A stretch of 22,745 nucleotides of DNA from Alteromonadaceae bacterium UBA2620 (GTDB lineage Bacteria; Pseudomonadota; Gammaproteobacteria; Enterobacterales; Alteromonadaceae), in contig DDJQ01000153.1 of NCBI GenBank assembly GCA_002339125.1, forward strand, positions 1 to 22,745, given 5' to 3'. The notes beneath the pieces were generated by a model. The model worked only from the letters and a program-made list of their open reading frames with translations, was not told the DNA's origin and made no database searches. Below are positions 7,174-16,482 of the stretch, one piece after another. Made by a program: the position numbers and the translations under genes. Position 1 is the first letter of the stretch, and every line of letters begins with the position of its first letter.

Positions 7174-10100
7174 TTAATAGGCTTCCAGTACGCTTAACAC
7201 CCGTTTAGCTGAAATTGGATAAGCCGTACCCAGTTGCTGGGCAAACAGCGAAACCCTTAGCTCCTCAATCATCCAGCGCACCTCAGCCAGTTCGGCAGGC
7301 ACTTTATCGGCATGGTATTTGTTGAGTACCGCCGCATAGGCCTGCTCAACTTTATCCAGCGTAATTTGTTGTAAACGGTCACGATTGGGGTCGACCGGCA
7401 ACTTTTCCAGCCTGCGGGCCAATGCCTTAATGTAGCGGTTCCAGTCGGCCAGACGGGCAAACCCCACCTCCGCCACAAAGCCCGGATATACGAGCGTACC
7501 CAGATGTTGTTTGATGTGGTTAAGTCCAGCCACCATGTCCAGTGACACCTTGCCTTTCATTTTCTTCTGACACTGATGAGCCAGCGTCAGACCTGTTTCT
7601 ACCTGTTGCGCGATGGCCAGCACCGACTCGTTGATATTAGCCCGCACATGGTCGAGGCAACGGTCGAAGCTTGCTTTATCGCGAATAACCAGCTCGTGCT
7701 TTGCCTGAAATTCGTGGCTGAGCGCGTCGATGCCAGCCAGAATGCAATCGTCTATAAGGGCTTTAATCTGGCCAAAGGGGTTAAAGTACAGCCCCAGTTT
7801 GGCTTTATTTGGCAGCTTCTGCTCCAGGTAATTCACCGGCGACGGCATACCCAGCATCAGTAAGCGATTAAGCCCCTGTTGATGCAGAGCATTAGCTTTT
7901 TCCTGCTCGGCAATCAGCTCAATGTCTACCCGGCCATTATGATTAACCAGCGCGGGATAGGCCTGTACCTCAAAGCCACCGTGCTTTTGGGTAAAGCTGG
8001 CTGGCAACGTATCGAAATCCCAGCTGGTGATATCCTTACGCTCCAGTTCCGGCGTGGCAGCCTGCTCAAAGGTCTCTTTTACCCGCCCCTGCAGGCGGTC
8101 TTTTAAGGCTTGTAAATCATCGCCGCGGCCAAGTACGTTATTATCGGCATCCACCACAGCAAAATGCATGATCAGGTGTTTGTCCAGCTGCTCCGGTTGC
8201 CAGTCTTCCGGCTCTACCCTCACGCCGGTCATTCTAAGTAACTTGGTGGCCAGTGCATCCAGCAGCTTAATCGGCTTACCAGACTTTTCTTCCTGCATGC
8301 GCATATCTGCCAGTGCCGCCTGAGCGTAATTCGGCGCAGGCACAAAGTTACGTCGCAGCCGTTTCGGCAGGCTTTTTATAAGCTGGACTACCCGCTCTTC
8401 GCGCAGTCCCGGGACCTGCCAGTCAAAGCCGTCTTCCACCACCTGATTAAGCAGCGGTAAAGGGATGCTTACCGTCACGCCATCGTCTTCGGCGTTAGGC
8501 TCAAAATGATAGTCCAGCGGCAGAGTAATATTGCCCTGTTGCCAAACGTCCGGAAACGCATTGGCCGCTGAGGTGCCGGGTTGCTCGCGAAACACATCCT
8601 GCTCGGTCAGGCGTAAAAAGTCGGTAGAGGACTGCTGCTTTAACCACTTTTTAAAGGCGGCGTCGTTATTTACTTCAACCGGCAGTTTATCGGCGTAAAA
8701 ATCCACCAGGATTTGTTCGTCGACCATAAGATCCCGACGCCGGGTTTTCTGCTCCCAGCCATCGGCCAGTTCAAGCAACGCCTGATTATCCTCTAAAAAG
8801 GCATATCGCAGCTTTGTCTCGCCATTAACCAGTGCCTCACGGATAAACAGCTGATGACAGGTAGCCGGATCGATCTGGCTGTAGGTCACATACCGCTGCG
8901 CCACAATCGGCAAGCCAAATAAGGTCACCCGCTCGCTGGCTGTCACTGCGCCGCGTTTTTTCGACCAGTGCGGTTCAGCGTAATTGCGTTTCACCAGGTG
9001 CTTGCCCAGCGATTCCAGCCACTGTGGTTCAATTTTGGCCACCATGCGACCAAACAGCTTGGAGGTTTCCACCAGCTCGGCTGCCACAATCCATTTAGGA
9101 TTGGCTTTAGCCAGCCCTGAGCCGGGAAAAATCATAAACTTGGTATTGCGCGCACCAAGGTATTCCCGGTCTTTGTCTTTCATGCCCACATGGGATAACA
9201 AGCCGCTACACAACGCCTGATGGATGGCCTGATAGTCGGCAGCCTGACTGGTAATTCGCAAATCGATTTCAGCAACAGACTTACGTAACTGGCTAACGAT
9301 GTCCTGCCACTCGCGCATACGCAGGTAATTGATAAAGTGACCATGGCACCATTTACGCAACTGGCTGTTCGACAGCGCTTTTTGTTGTTCCCTGAAGGCT
9401 ACCCATAAGTTCCAAAGAGCGATAAAATCAGAGTCTTTATCGGCAAATTCACTGTGCGCCTCATCGGCCTGCGCCCGTTTATCCTGAGGGCGCTCACGGG
9501 GATCCTGAATGGATAATCCGGCTGCAATCACCATCACTTCCATCAGCGCGTTAAACTCACCGGCCGCCACCACCATGCGGGCATAGCGCGGATCGACCGG
9601 CAGGCGGGATATCTGCCTACCCAGTTTGGTTAACGTTACCCGTCCCTTTTTGCGGGTAATGGCTTCAATTTCTTCCAGCAAGCGAAAACCATCGTTGATC
9701 TGACGACTGTCCGGCGGCTGCACAAAATCAAACTGGTTGATGTCACCCAACCCCAGACTGGCCATTTGCAGAATAACTGAGGCCAGATTGGTACGCAGAA
9801 TTTCCGGATCGGTAAATGCCGGCCGGTTATCGTAATCCTGTTCAGAGTAAAGGCGAATACAGATACCTTCAGAGACCCGGCCGCATCGACCGGCCCGCTG
9901 ATTCGCTGACGCCTGGGAAATAGGCTCAATGGGCAGGCGCTGTACTTTACTGCGCGCGCTGTAGCGGGATATTCGAGCCGTGCCCGGGTCGATAACATAT
10001 TTAATGCCCGGTACGGTCAGTGAGGTTTCTGCAACGTTAGTCGACAGCACAATGCGTCGCCCGCTGTGCGACTGAAAGATCCGCTGTTGCTCAGAAGCCG

Positions 10101-11085
10101 ATAATCTTGCATACAAGGGAATAATTTCGGTGTGCCGGTACTGGCGGCGACTGAGCGCATCCTGCGTATCGCGAATTTCACGCTCACCGCTTAAAAACAC
10201 CAGAATGTCACCCGGTGGTTCGCGCATAAGCTCGTCTACTGCGTGGATGATCCGCTCCACCTGGTCGGCATCGTCCTCGGCGTCTTCCGGATCGTGATAG
10301 CGAACTTCTACCGGGAAGGTTCTGCCGCTCACCTCAATAATCGGCGCATCATTGAAATAGCGCGAAAAACGCTCAGGATCGATAGTCGCCGAGGTAATAA
10401 TAACTTTCAGTTCCGGGCGTTTGGCCAGCAGTTGCTTAAGGTAACCAATCAGAAAATCGATATTCAGGCTGCGCTCGTGGGCCTCATCGATAATGATGGT
10501 ATCGTACTGATTCAGAAAACGGTCCTGCTGCATTTCTGCCAGCAGCATACCGTCAGTCATCAGTTTTACCAGACTGTTGTCGCTGACCTGATCAGAAAAG
10601 CGAATTTTAAAACCTACCAGATCACCAATAGTGGTATTGAGTTCATCGGCAATGCGGTTGGCCACGCTGCGGGCGGCCAGTCGCCGCGGCTGGGTGTGGG
10701 CAATGGTGCCGGCCACGCCGCGGCCAAGTTCCAGGCAGATTTTAGGGATCTGGGTGGTTTTACCGGAGCCGGTCTCACCAGCGATGATGACTACCTGATT
10801 GTCGGCAATGGCCTGTTTGATGTCATCCTTTCTGTCACTGACCGGCAGTGGCGGATAATCGATATCCGGAATAGACAACTGGCGCGCCGAGCACCTTTCC
10901 ACCGACGCATTAATACGTTCGATGACTTGTGCCAATTGCTGCTGATTGCTCTCGTTGGTTAGATCAGCCTTACCCAGTTTTTGTAACTGGCGGCGTATAG
11001 GAAACCTGTCTTTAATAAGACATTGCGGCAATTGACTGAGTAACGCACCGATCGGCGAAGGCTTTGACATAAAAGCAGATAACAT
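7174..11085 (-). CDS. hrpA: ATP-dependent RNA helicase HrpA (DEAH box)
   Basis: This 1303-residue DEAH/RHA helicase has the length of E. coli HrpA (about 1300). All core motifs are present: Walker A GETGSGKT (103-110), DEAH (200-203), SAT (232-234), STNVAETS (347-354) and QRAGRCGR (395-402). The HA2 and OB-type regions follow, then the long HrpA-specific C-terminal region (DUF3418). HrpA unwinds structured RNA and in E. coli helps resolve collided or stalled ribosomes and affects fimbrial mRNA processing. ATG codons at 11085 and 11070 are both possible; neither has a good ribosome-binding site. No rho-independent terminator is visible after the stop. No frame interruption is seen. Confidence 0.97.
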   Translation of the reverse strand: MLSAFMSKPSPIGALLSQLPQCLIKDRFPIRRQLQKLGKADLTNESNQQQLAQVIERINASVERCSARQLSIPDIDYPPLPVSDRKDDIKQAIADNQVVIIAGETGSGKTTQIPKICLELGRGVAGTIAHTQPRRLAARSVANRIADELNTTIGDLVGFKIRFSDQVSDNSLVKLMTDGMLLAEMQQDRFLNQYDTIIIDEAHERSLNIDFLIGYLKQLLAKRPELKVIITSATIDPERFSRYFNDAPIIEVSGRTFPVEVRYHDPEDAEDDADQVERIIHAVDELMREPPGDILVFLSGEREIRDTQDALSRRQYRHTEIIPLYARLSASEQQRIFQSHSGRRIVLSTNVAETSLTVPGIKYVIDPGTARISRYSARSKVQRLPIEPISQASANQRAGRCGRVSEGICIRLYSEQDYDNRPAFTDPEILRTNLASVILQMASLGLGDINQFDFVQPPDSRQINDGFRLLEEIEAITRKKGRVTLTKLGRQISRLPVDPRYARMVVAAGEFNALMEVMVIAAGLSIQDPRERPQDKRAQADEAHSEFADKDSDFIALWNLWVAFREQQKALSNSQLRKWCHGHFINYLRMREWQDIVSQLRKSVAEIDLRITSQAADYQAIHQALCSGLLSHVGMKDKDREYLGARNTKFMIFPGSGLAKANPKWIVAAELVETSKLFGRMVAKIEPQWLESLGKHLVKRNYAEPHWSKKRGAVTASERVTLFGLPIVAQRYVTYSQIDPATCHQLFIREALVNGETKLRYAFLEDNQALLELADGWEQKTRRRDLMVDEQILVDFYADKLPVEVNNDAAFKKWLKQQSSTDFLRLTEQDVFREQPGTSAANAFPDVWQQGNITLPLDYHFEPNAEDDGVTVSIPLPLLNQVVEDGFDWQVPGLREERVVQLIKSLPKRLRRNFVPAPNYAQAALADMRMQEEKSGKPIKLLDALATKLLRMTGVRVEPEDWQPEQLDKHLIMHFAVVDADNNVLGRGDDLQALKDRLQGRVKETFEQAATPELERKDITSWDFDTLPASFTQKHGGFEVQAYPALVNHNGRVDIELIAEQEKANALHQQGLNRLLMLGMPSPVNYLEQKLPNKAKLGLYFNPFGQIKALIDDCILAGIDALSHEFQAKHELVIRDKASFDRCLDHVRANINESVLAIAQQVETGLTLAHQCQKKMKGKVSLDMVAGLNHIKQHLGTLVYPGFVAEVGFARLADWNRYIKALARRLEKLPVDPNRDRLQQITLDKVEQAYAAVLNKYHADKVPAELAEVRWMIEELRVSLFAQQLGTAYPISAKRVLSVLEAY

Positions 11086-11190
11086 CCGGAAACTAAAAAC
11101 GCAGCGATCCTAGAAGAACCGCAGCCATTTTTCCAGTATCAATATCCCGAATGCCAGCGTGCTGGTCTTTTATTAAGCCAGCATCACGGT

Positions 11191-11212
11191 AAAAATCAGG
11201 CGTTATCGGCCT
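11191..11212 (-). terminator. weak terminator after the CBS-domain gene
   Basis: On the minus strand, 2 nt after the TGA, AGGC-CGATAAC-GCCT forms a short stem followed by GATTTTT. The stem is only 4 bp, so efficiency is doubtful, but position and T tract fit a terminator. Confidence 0.4.
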
Positions 11213-11214
11213 TA

Positions 11215-11634
11215 TCAGGCGGTTTTGGGATATTCCGCGTGTAAGTGTTTATCGATAGCAAACAGGATCTGACTGCGAGTAATGCAACCTACCAGCTTAT
11301 TGTCGCTGTTGACTACCGGATACACCTTAGGTTTTTCAACCAGCAGTTTTTCTGCTACTTCCAGAATCGACATATCTTCACGCACCGTGAGTACCGGCGT
11401 TTTCATGATTTCACCCACGCGACACACCTGCTCGCGGTAATAGGTCGATTCCACCATGGCTTTGATGCAGTCCTGTTCGGATAAAAAGCCACACAACTGC
11501 CCTGCACTATCCAGCACAGGTCCACCGGACTGGTTGTTTTGCAATAGCTTTTCTACCGCTTCAGCCACCGGCATTGACTCAGTGAGCTTGACCGGATGCT
11601 GACTCATGTATTTACCTACCAGTAACGATTCCAT
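11215..11634 (-). CDS. two-CBS-domain protein (ligand-sensing, function unknown)
   Basis: This 139-residue protein consists of a tandem pair of CBS domains (about 8-60 and 76-128), a Bateman module that usually binds adenine nucleotides or similar ligands. Recognisable strands and helices are MSQHPVKLTESMPVAEAV, GFLSEQD, MKTPVLTVREDMSILEVA and GCITRSQI. No enzyme or transporter domain is attached, so it may act as a separate regulatory subunit; the partner is unknown. The frame can extend to 11694, but ATG at 11634 is preceded by a perfect AGGAGG (11639-11644) and starts the domain, so that start is chosen. It lies in its own unit, downstream of a 327-bp gap. Confidence 0.9.
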   Translation of the reverse strand: MESLLVGKYMSQHPVKLTESMPVAEAVEKLLQNNQSGGPVLDSAGQLCGFLSEQDCIKAMVESTYYREQVCRVGEIMKTPVLTVREDMSILEVAEKLLVEKPKVYPVVNSDNKLVGCITRSQILFAIDKHLHAEYPKTA

Positions 11635-11961
11635 AGATCCTCCTTTGCCACGATTAAACCTTACGCTCTGCTGTGGCGTGATTGTTATTATCAAGAGGGT
11701 GATAGCGCATACTACAGCTATATAACGGGGCTTTGTTGCCCGGCTATTAAGACAGCCTCTGGGGCGTCTTGCCCTGTACTAAGCCTAGTTCAGAATGCGA
11801 TGGAATGTTAACTTTTTCTTAACACTACTTTGGTCGTAATAAGGGGGTATTTTAGGAGGATGAAAGGTGATTTCAGCAGGCTGAATTAACCCAGAAGCGC
11901 CACCTGTATCACCTTTTTAGGCATACCGGACATTAACTTGTATTAATGTCCGCTATCAGTT
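11635..11961. other. 327-bp gene-free gap with several inverted repeats
   Basis: Between the CBS-gene start and the isoaspartyl-peptidase stop I see no protein-coding gene. It holds the CBS ribosome-binding site and an operator-like inverted repeat TGTTAA-N7-TTAACA (11806-11824). A 9-bp stem AAAGGTGAT/ATCACCTTT (11863-11871 with 11908-11916) encloses a small hairpin TTCAG/CTGAA and is followed by TT. A 10-bp hairpin lies at 11927-11952. A weak minus-strand promoter (TTAACA, 18 bp, TAGGCT, about 11782-11811) could use the first repeat as its -35 region and drive the CBS gene with a long leader. Confidence 0.5.
11927..11952 (-). terminator. strong hairpin after the isoaspartyl-peptidase gene
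   Basis: CGGACATTAA and TTAATGTCCG form a perfect 10-bp stem with a 6-nt loop, 9 nt after the TAA at 11962. No T run follows immediately, so it is either a non-canonical terminator or a 3'-end stabiliser. Confidence 0.5.
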
Positions 11962-12984
11962 TTACTCAACCCATTCTTTATAGATGCCAACTTTCACATT
12001 GCCGTCAGTATCAATTTGCGCCCGGTACATACCCGCAGAATTAAACACCGCGGCAATGTTGCCATCGTGGTCAATGGCGATAATACCGCCATCGCCGCCG
12101 GCTTCAACCAGCACATCGTTAATCACTGTATTGGCCGCTTCATCAAGGCTTACGCCGGTATATTTCATCCGTGAACAAATGTCTGCAGCTACGTGGTAGC
12201 GAATAAAAAACTCACCATGGCCGGTGGCAGATACCGCACAGCTGCTATTATCGGCCCAGGTACCGGCACCAATGACCGGCGAGTCACCAATGCGGCCATA
12301 ACGCTTGGCGGTCATGCCGCCGGTGGACGTGCCAGCCACCAGGTTACCCTGCTTATCGATAACTACAGCGCCAACCGTACCGAAGCGCTCGTTGCCCTGC
12401 TGACCACCGTAAGCAATGCCCGCCTTTAAAATACGTTCCCGGGCTTTTTCCAGCGCTTTGTAGCGACGGTCGGTATCGAAAATATGGTTATCGACCGGCT
12501 CCATACCGCGCGACAAGGCAAATTCTTCGGCGCCTTTACCACTTAACATAACATGGGGAGAGTGCTCCATCACCGCTTGTGCGGCGGCAATCGGGCTGGC
12601 GATAGTTTTAACGCCCGCTACCGCGCCTGCGTTTAATGTGCCACCGTGCATCATAGAGGCATCCAGCTCATGTTCGCCGTCAAATGTGTACACCGCGCCA
12701 ATACCGGCGTTAAACAGTGGCGATTGCTCCAGCACCTGAATGGTTTCTACCACTGCAGTTTCACCATCTACACCGGACTGCAGTAACGCGTAACCTTTCT
12801 TAACTGCTTCGGTAAGCTTCTCAACATAGGCTTTCTCGCGCTCGGGAGTCATGTTTTTTTTCAGTATTGTGCCGGCACCGCCGTGGATAACAATGGCAAC
12901 GTCAGCCGCCATAGCCTGAAAGGATAAACCCAGTGCGCACAAAGAAGCAGCGAGAAGAGGTTTGACAGATACATTTTTCAACAT
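11962..12984 (-). CDS. exported isoaspartyl peptidase / type III (plant-type) L-asparaginase
   Basis: This 340-residue Ntn-hydrolase of the IaaA family hydrolyses isoaspartyl dipeptides and L-asparagine after autocleavage into two subunits. The catalytic nucleophile is T203 in FGTVGAVV, which becomes the N terminus of the small subunit. HGGAG (34-38), PLFNAGIGAV (89-98), ELDAS (107-111), STGGMT and GDSPVIGAGT are conserved. Unlike cytoplasmic E. coli IaaA (321 residues), it has an N-terminal signal peptide: Lys residues, a hydrophobic core LLAASLCALGLSF and a cleavage-like AMA-AD after residue 26. It is therefore predicted to be periplasmic. ATG at 12984 has a weak GGGAA ribosome-binding site. 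It diverges from sbcB across 189 bp with no assigned promoter. A role in scavenging peptides or asparagine is inferred. Confidence 0.93.
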   Translation of the reverse strand: MLKNVSVKPLLAASLCALGLSFQAMAADVAIVIHGGAGTILKKNMTPEREKAYVEKLTEAVKKGYALLQSGVDGETAVVETIQVLEQSPLFNAGIGAVYTFDGEHELDASMMHGGTLNAGAVAGVKTIASPIAAAQAVMEHSPHVMLSGKGAEEFALSRGMEPVDNHIFDTDRRYKALEKARERILKAGIAYGGQQGNERFGTVGAVVIDKQGNLVAGTSTGGMTAKRYGRIGDSPVIGAGTWADNSSCAVSATGHGEFFIRYHVAADICSRMKYTGVSLDEAANTVINDVLVEAGGDGGIIAIDHDGNIAAVFNSAGMYRAQIDTDGNVKVGIYKEWVE

Positions 12985-13173
12985 TAGTGGTTCCCAATAT
13001 TTATTATCGTTGTGTAATTTACTCTACTGCCTATTGCCTGCAGGTACCAGAGTCATTCACCCTGCAAGAGCGGGACTTCCTCCCGAACACTGATTTTCTG
13101 GCTTCTCCCCCGGTTAACCATGTTAGGATGTCGCTATAAAAGCAAAAGCGTTACGGATTAAACGACCTAAACC

Positions 13174-14613
13174 ATGAGTACTACCAGTTCTGCAACTTTT
13201 CTCTGGCACGATTACGAAACCTGGGGAGTCAGCCCGCAAAAAGACCAGCCGAGTCAGTTTGCTGCCATCCGCACCGATCAGGATCTCAATGAGGTGGGCA
13301 AACCCATTAATATTATGTGTCGCATTAGCAACGATTACCTGCCCCATCCGCAGGCGGCACTGGTGACCAAACTGACACCACAGCACACCCTGCGGGACGG
13401 CATGACAGAAGCAGACTTTGCCGCCAAAGTACATCAGGCCATGAGCGAACCCAATACCTGCGTGGTGGGCTACAACAGCATTCGCTTCGACGATGAAGTG
13501 AGTCGCTACATGTTTTATCGAAACTTTTACGACCCCTATGGCCGGGAATGGCAAAACGGCAATAGTCGCTGGGATATCATTGATCTGGTTCGGGCCTGTT
13601 ACGCGCTCCGCCCGGAAGGTATTGAGTGGCCGCTAAGGGAAGACGGCAGCCCGAGCTTTAAGCTTGAATTACTCACCGCAGCAAACGGTATCGATCATGG
13701 TCAGGCTCACGACGCCCTGGCTGATGTGCGTGCCACCATTGCGCTGGCGCGTCTGATAAAGGAAAAACAGCCTAAGCTGTTCGACTATGCGTTCTCGTTA
13801 CGCCAGAAAGCCCATGTAATTAAACAAATAAATCTGCAGCAACTTACTCCATTGGTACATGTTTCATCGAAGATCCCCGCCAGTCAGGGCTGTTGCACCT
13901 GGATCCTGCCGGTTGCGCAGCATCCCTCTAACCCTAACGCGATTATTTGCGTAGACTTAAGCAAGGATCCACAAGCTATTTTAAACGAGAATGCCGAAAC
14001 CCTGCGTAGCCTGCTGTATGCGCGCCAGGAGAGCTTCGAGGAAGGCCAGCAACGCCCGGGGATTAAGCTTATCCACATTAACCGTTCGCCGTTTATTACC
14101 ACCGCTAAAGCGCTGACCGAAGACAATGCCGATCGCCTGGGCCTTAACCGTGATCAGTGCCTGGAAAATTACAAACGCCTGGCCGAAGATAACGCCTGGC
14201 GGGATACCCTGATTGAGCTTTACAATGAGCCTCATGAAGATAGCGAAGTTGATGCCGATCACGCACTCTACAGCGGCGGCTTTTTAACTAACGAAGAGAA
14301 ACACTGGTGCGATGATGTGCGAGAGGCTCAGCCGGAGCAGCTCAGCGTACTTGCTGAGCGCATGCAGAACCCCAAACTCAAAACCCTGCTGTTTCGTTAT
14401 CGGGCCAGAAACTACCCACATACACTGACGTTTGAGGAAAGCCAGCGTTGGCAGCAGCACCGCCAATTTAGATTGACAGCGCCAGATTCTCCGGCCAGTA
14501 TCACCATAGATGCTTACCTGCTGGAGCTGGAACAACTGGCCATGCAACATGCAGAAAATAACGAGCACAAAGCGATATTGAAAGCGTTATACGATTACGC
14601 ACAAAATTTGTAG
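13174..14613 (+). CDS. sbcB: exodeoxyribonuclease I
   Basis: Exonuclease I degrades single-stranded DNA 3' to 5' in recombination and mismatch repair. The 479-residue product matches E. coli SbcB (475) throughout. The DEDDh exonuclease domain (about 1-200) has D13 and E15 (HDYETWG), D106 (RFDDE), and H179/D184 (AHDALADV). Signatures NFYDPY, NSRWD and CYALRPEGI are intact. The SH3-like and C-terminal helical domains, which complete the ring around DNA, are recognisable in PLVHVS, VHINRSPF-like and YRARNYPHTL segments. ATG at 13174 lacks a clear ribosome-binding site. A -10-like TATAAA lies at 13135-13140 with only a poor -35. The two DNA/RNA nuclease genes dnaQ and rnhA are elsewhere in the window and not linked in an operon. 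Confidence 0.96.
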   Translation: MSTTSSATFLWHDYETWGVSPQKDQPSQFAAIRTDQDLNEVGKPINIMCRISNDYLPHPQAALVTKLTPQHTLRDGMTEADFAAKVHQAMSEPNTCVVGYNSIRFDDEVSRYMFYRNFYDPYGREWQNGNSRWDIIDLVRACYALRPEGIEWPLREDGSPSFKLELLTAANGIDHGQAHDALADVRATIALARLIKEKQPKLFDYAFSLRQKAHVIKQINLQQLTPLVHVSSKIPASQGCCTWILPVAQHPSNPNAIICVDLSKDPQAILNENAETLRSLLYARQESFEEGQQRPGIKLIHINRSPFITTAKALTEDNADRLGLNRDQCLENYKRLAEDNAWRDTLIELYNEPHEDSEVDADHALYSGGFLTNEEKHWCDDVREAQPEQLSVLAERMQNPKLKTLLFRYRARNYPHTLTFEESQRWQQHRQFRLTAPDSPASITIDAYLLELEQLAMQHAENNEHKAILKALYDYAQNL

Positions 14614-14720
14614 TATTTGTGTAGGGTCAACCGCTACAGAAATACCCAAAATTGCAGATATAGAATAATAATAACGACGACTTGTTCACGTGCGCGCAGC
14701 GCTAACAGACAGGAATGGCA

Positions 14721-16379
14721 ATGCAAGGTGTAAAATTTTCTTTCGATACCAACCGGGAAAACGTAACGTTAACCATCTCCCCCGGTGAATTGGAACAGGA
14801 GCTCTCGGCAGAAGAAGTCCATAAAGCGCTGTGTGAACAGGGCTTTGATGAAGTCTATCTGTCAGAGAACGCCATCAAAACAGCCTGTGATAAGGCGAAT
14901 CACTTGTTCAAAACCCGTGACAGTTCACAACAGGTGGTTGAACAGGTTGGCGAACGACGCCATACCGAAGTTGAGTTTCGCATTAGCGAAGACAATATGA
15001 GCGCCTATGCCATTCTTACAGCGCCTCACGGTGGCCAGTTGCCGCGGGCTGAACAAATCCAGATGATGGCAAAAAATAACGGTATACGTCGCGGCGTAGG
15101 CATTAAACGCATTCGCGCGTTGCTTGATAGAGTCGCCGAGGCAGAGCCTGGTAGTCATGTTGAAGGTGAAATCGCCAAAGGGCTACCGCCTCGCGACGGC
15201 CACTCATCTAAACAGGTGCCATTGGTCCCTAACGCGCTGGAGCGCGTGCTCAAGCCTCAGGCTAAAACCGATAAAAAAGTCGATTTACGTAACCTTGGCG
15301 AAATTGTCTGCGTTAAAGCCGGCGCCGAAGTGCTGCGTCGTGAAGCGCCCGGCAAAGGCCGCCATGGCTTTGATGTGCACGGCAACGTACTACCATCAAA
15401 AATTGGTGACTGGGTACCACTTAATCTAGGAAGTGGCACCGCGCTTAGCGATCATGATGAAAACCTGGTGGTCTCTACTATTGCTGGCATGCCCAAATAC
15501 AACAACCTGGTGATGCAGGTTGACGATACCTTTATTTGCCAGGGTGTTAACGTGGGTACCGGCCATATTACCTATGAGGGTTCTGTGCTGGTTAATGGTG
15601 ACGTGACTGAAAATATGATTGTCAAAGCCAAAGGGGATGTCACCGTGAATGGCTTTGCCGAGTCTGCTCATATCCAGGCTGACGGCGATGTCATCATCAC
15701 CGAAGGGGCAATGGGTAAGCAGTCAGACAATCACAACGAATATACCTGCACTATCCAGGCCGGTGGCAGCGTGTATCTACAACATGGACAGGGGCTCGAC
15801 ATTATCTGTGGTGGCAACCTGAATGTAGGCCGCCAGCTTGCCCATTGCCGGGTCATTACCGGTGGCCAGATTGTGGTGGGACAGCCGGATAACCCACAAG
15901 GTAACTTGTTTGCCTGCGAAATCAGCAGTCATGGCCCGGTCATCGCGGGTACCGTAGGTGCAGTCTCAGGCAGTACTTTGCGTATTGATTTCAGCATGGG
16001 CTTTAATCAGCTCCAGGCCCGTAAAGACAGTTTTGAGGAGCTGCTGCGTCAGATCCGCGGTAATGCTGAACGACACAAACAGAAAATTGACAACATCAAT
16101 AACCGCGTTGTGCCCAAATCTTTACTCAGCAAGGTTGACGAAGCTAAAGAAATGCTCAAAAACGAATCGAACCTGCTGACCTGGATGGAGAGTAAATCGG
16201 TAGAGATGTCACAGGCCAAACAACAGTATCAGGAAGCCGCTAAGCTGATTGCCAACAAAAAACTGTACTCCGGCGTGTCGGTTAAACTCAACAACCGTAA
16301 CTGGCGTTCCGAACGGGAATACGACCGGGCGCAAGTCAGCTACGATATGCATCAGTGGAAATACGAACCACTGGTATAG
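14721..16379 (+). CDS. DUF342 / FapA-like protein, polymerising beta-helix with coiled coil
   Basis: This protein of about 552 residues belongs to the DUF342 (FapA, flagellar assembly protein A) family. The N-terminal part is followed by a Gly-rich repetitive beta-helix region (about 190-420; repeated short strands such as GSVLVNGDVT, GDVTVNGF, GDVIITEGA, GSVYLQHG, GNLNVGRQ). A charged coiled coil (about 425-510) and a basic C-terminal tail follow. It has no signal peptide or transmembrane helix, so it is probably cytoplasmic. In related bacteria DUF342 proteins affect polar flagellar placement or motility, but here no flagellar genes are nearby. ATG at 14715 directly abuts AGGA (14711-14714), while ATG at 14721 is at 6 nt, so 14721 is preferred. 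No clear promoter was found in the 100-bp gap after sbcB. Confidence 0.87.
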   Translation: MQGVKFSFDTNRENVTLTISPGELEQELSAEEVHKALCEQGFDEVYLSENAIKTACDKANHLFKTRDSSQQVVEQVGERRHTEVEFRISEDNMSAYAILTAPHGGQLPRAEQIQMMAKNNGIRRGVGIKRIRALLDRVAEAEPGSHVEGEIAKGLPPRDGHSSKQVPLVPNALERVLKPQAKTDKKVDLRNLGEIVCVKAGAEVLRREAPGKGRHGFDVHGNVLPSKIGDWVPLNLGSGTALSDHDENLVVSTIAGMPKYNNLVMQVDDTFICQGVNVGTGHITYEGSVLVNGDVTENMIVKAKGDVTVNGFAESAHIQADGDVIITEGAMGKQSDNHNEYTCTIQAGGSVYLQHGQGLDIICGGNLNVGRQLAHCRVITGGQIVVGQPDNPQGNLFACEISSHGPVIAGTVGAVSGSTLRIDFSMGFNQLQARKDSFEELLRQIRGNAERHKQKIDNINNRVVPKSLLSKVDEAKEMLKNESNLLTWMESKSVEMSQAKQQYQEAAKLIANKKLYSGVSVKLNNRNWRSEREYDRAQVSYDMHQWKYEPLV

Positions 16380-16482
16380 TCCAATACAGAAAATGCCTCT
16401 TTCCCAAGGGGCTGTTCTGCCCTCCCTCCTAAACAGTTAATGCTATTTAATGCGAAGAAAGAACTATATTTTTGGCCCTATT

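Noticed and set aside
10243..10962. 239-codon open frame antisense to hrpA
   Set aside because: It lies wholly within conserved helicase sequence on the other strand and its product has no recognisable motif; a shadow frame.
11860..11889. Nine-codon mini-ORF MKGDFSRLN after AGGAGG
   Set aside because: AGGAGG directly abuts the ATG, leaving no spacing for initiation, and the region is better explained as a hairpin.
13123..13554. 143-codon open frame antisense to sbcB
   Set aside because: It mirrors the conserved exonuclease domain of sbcB and shows no protein-family features.
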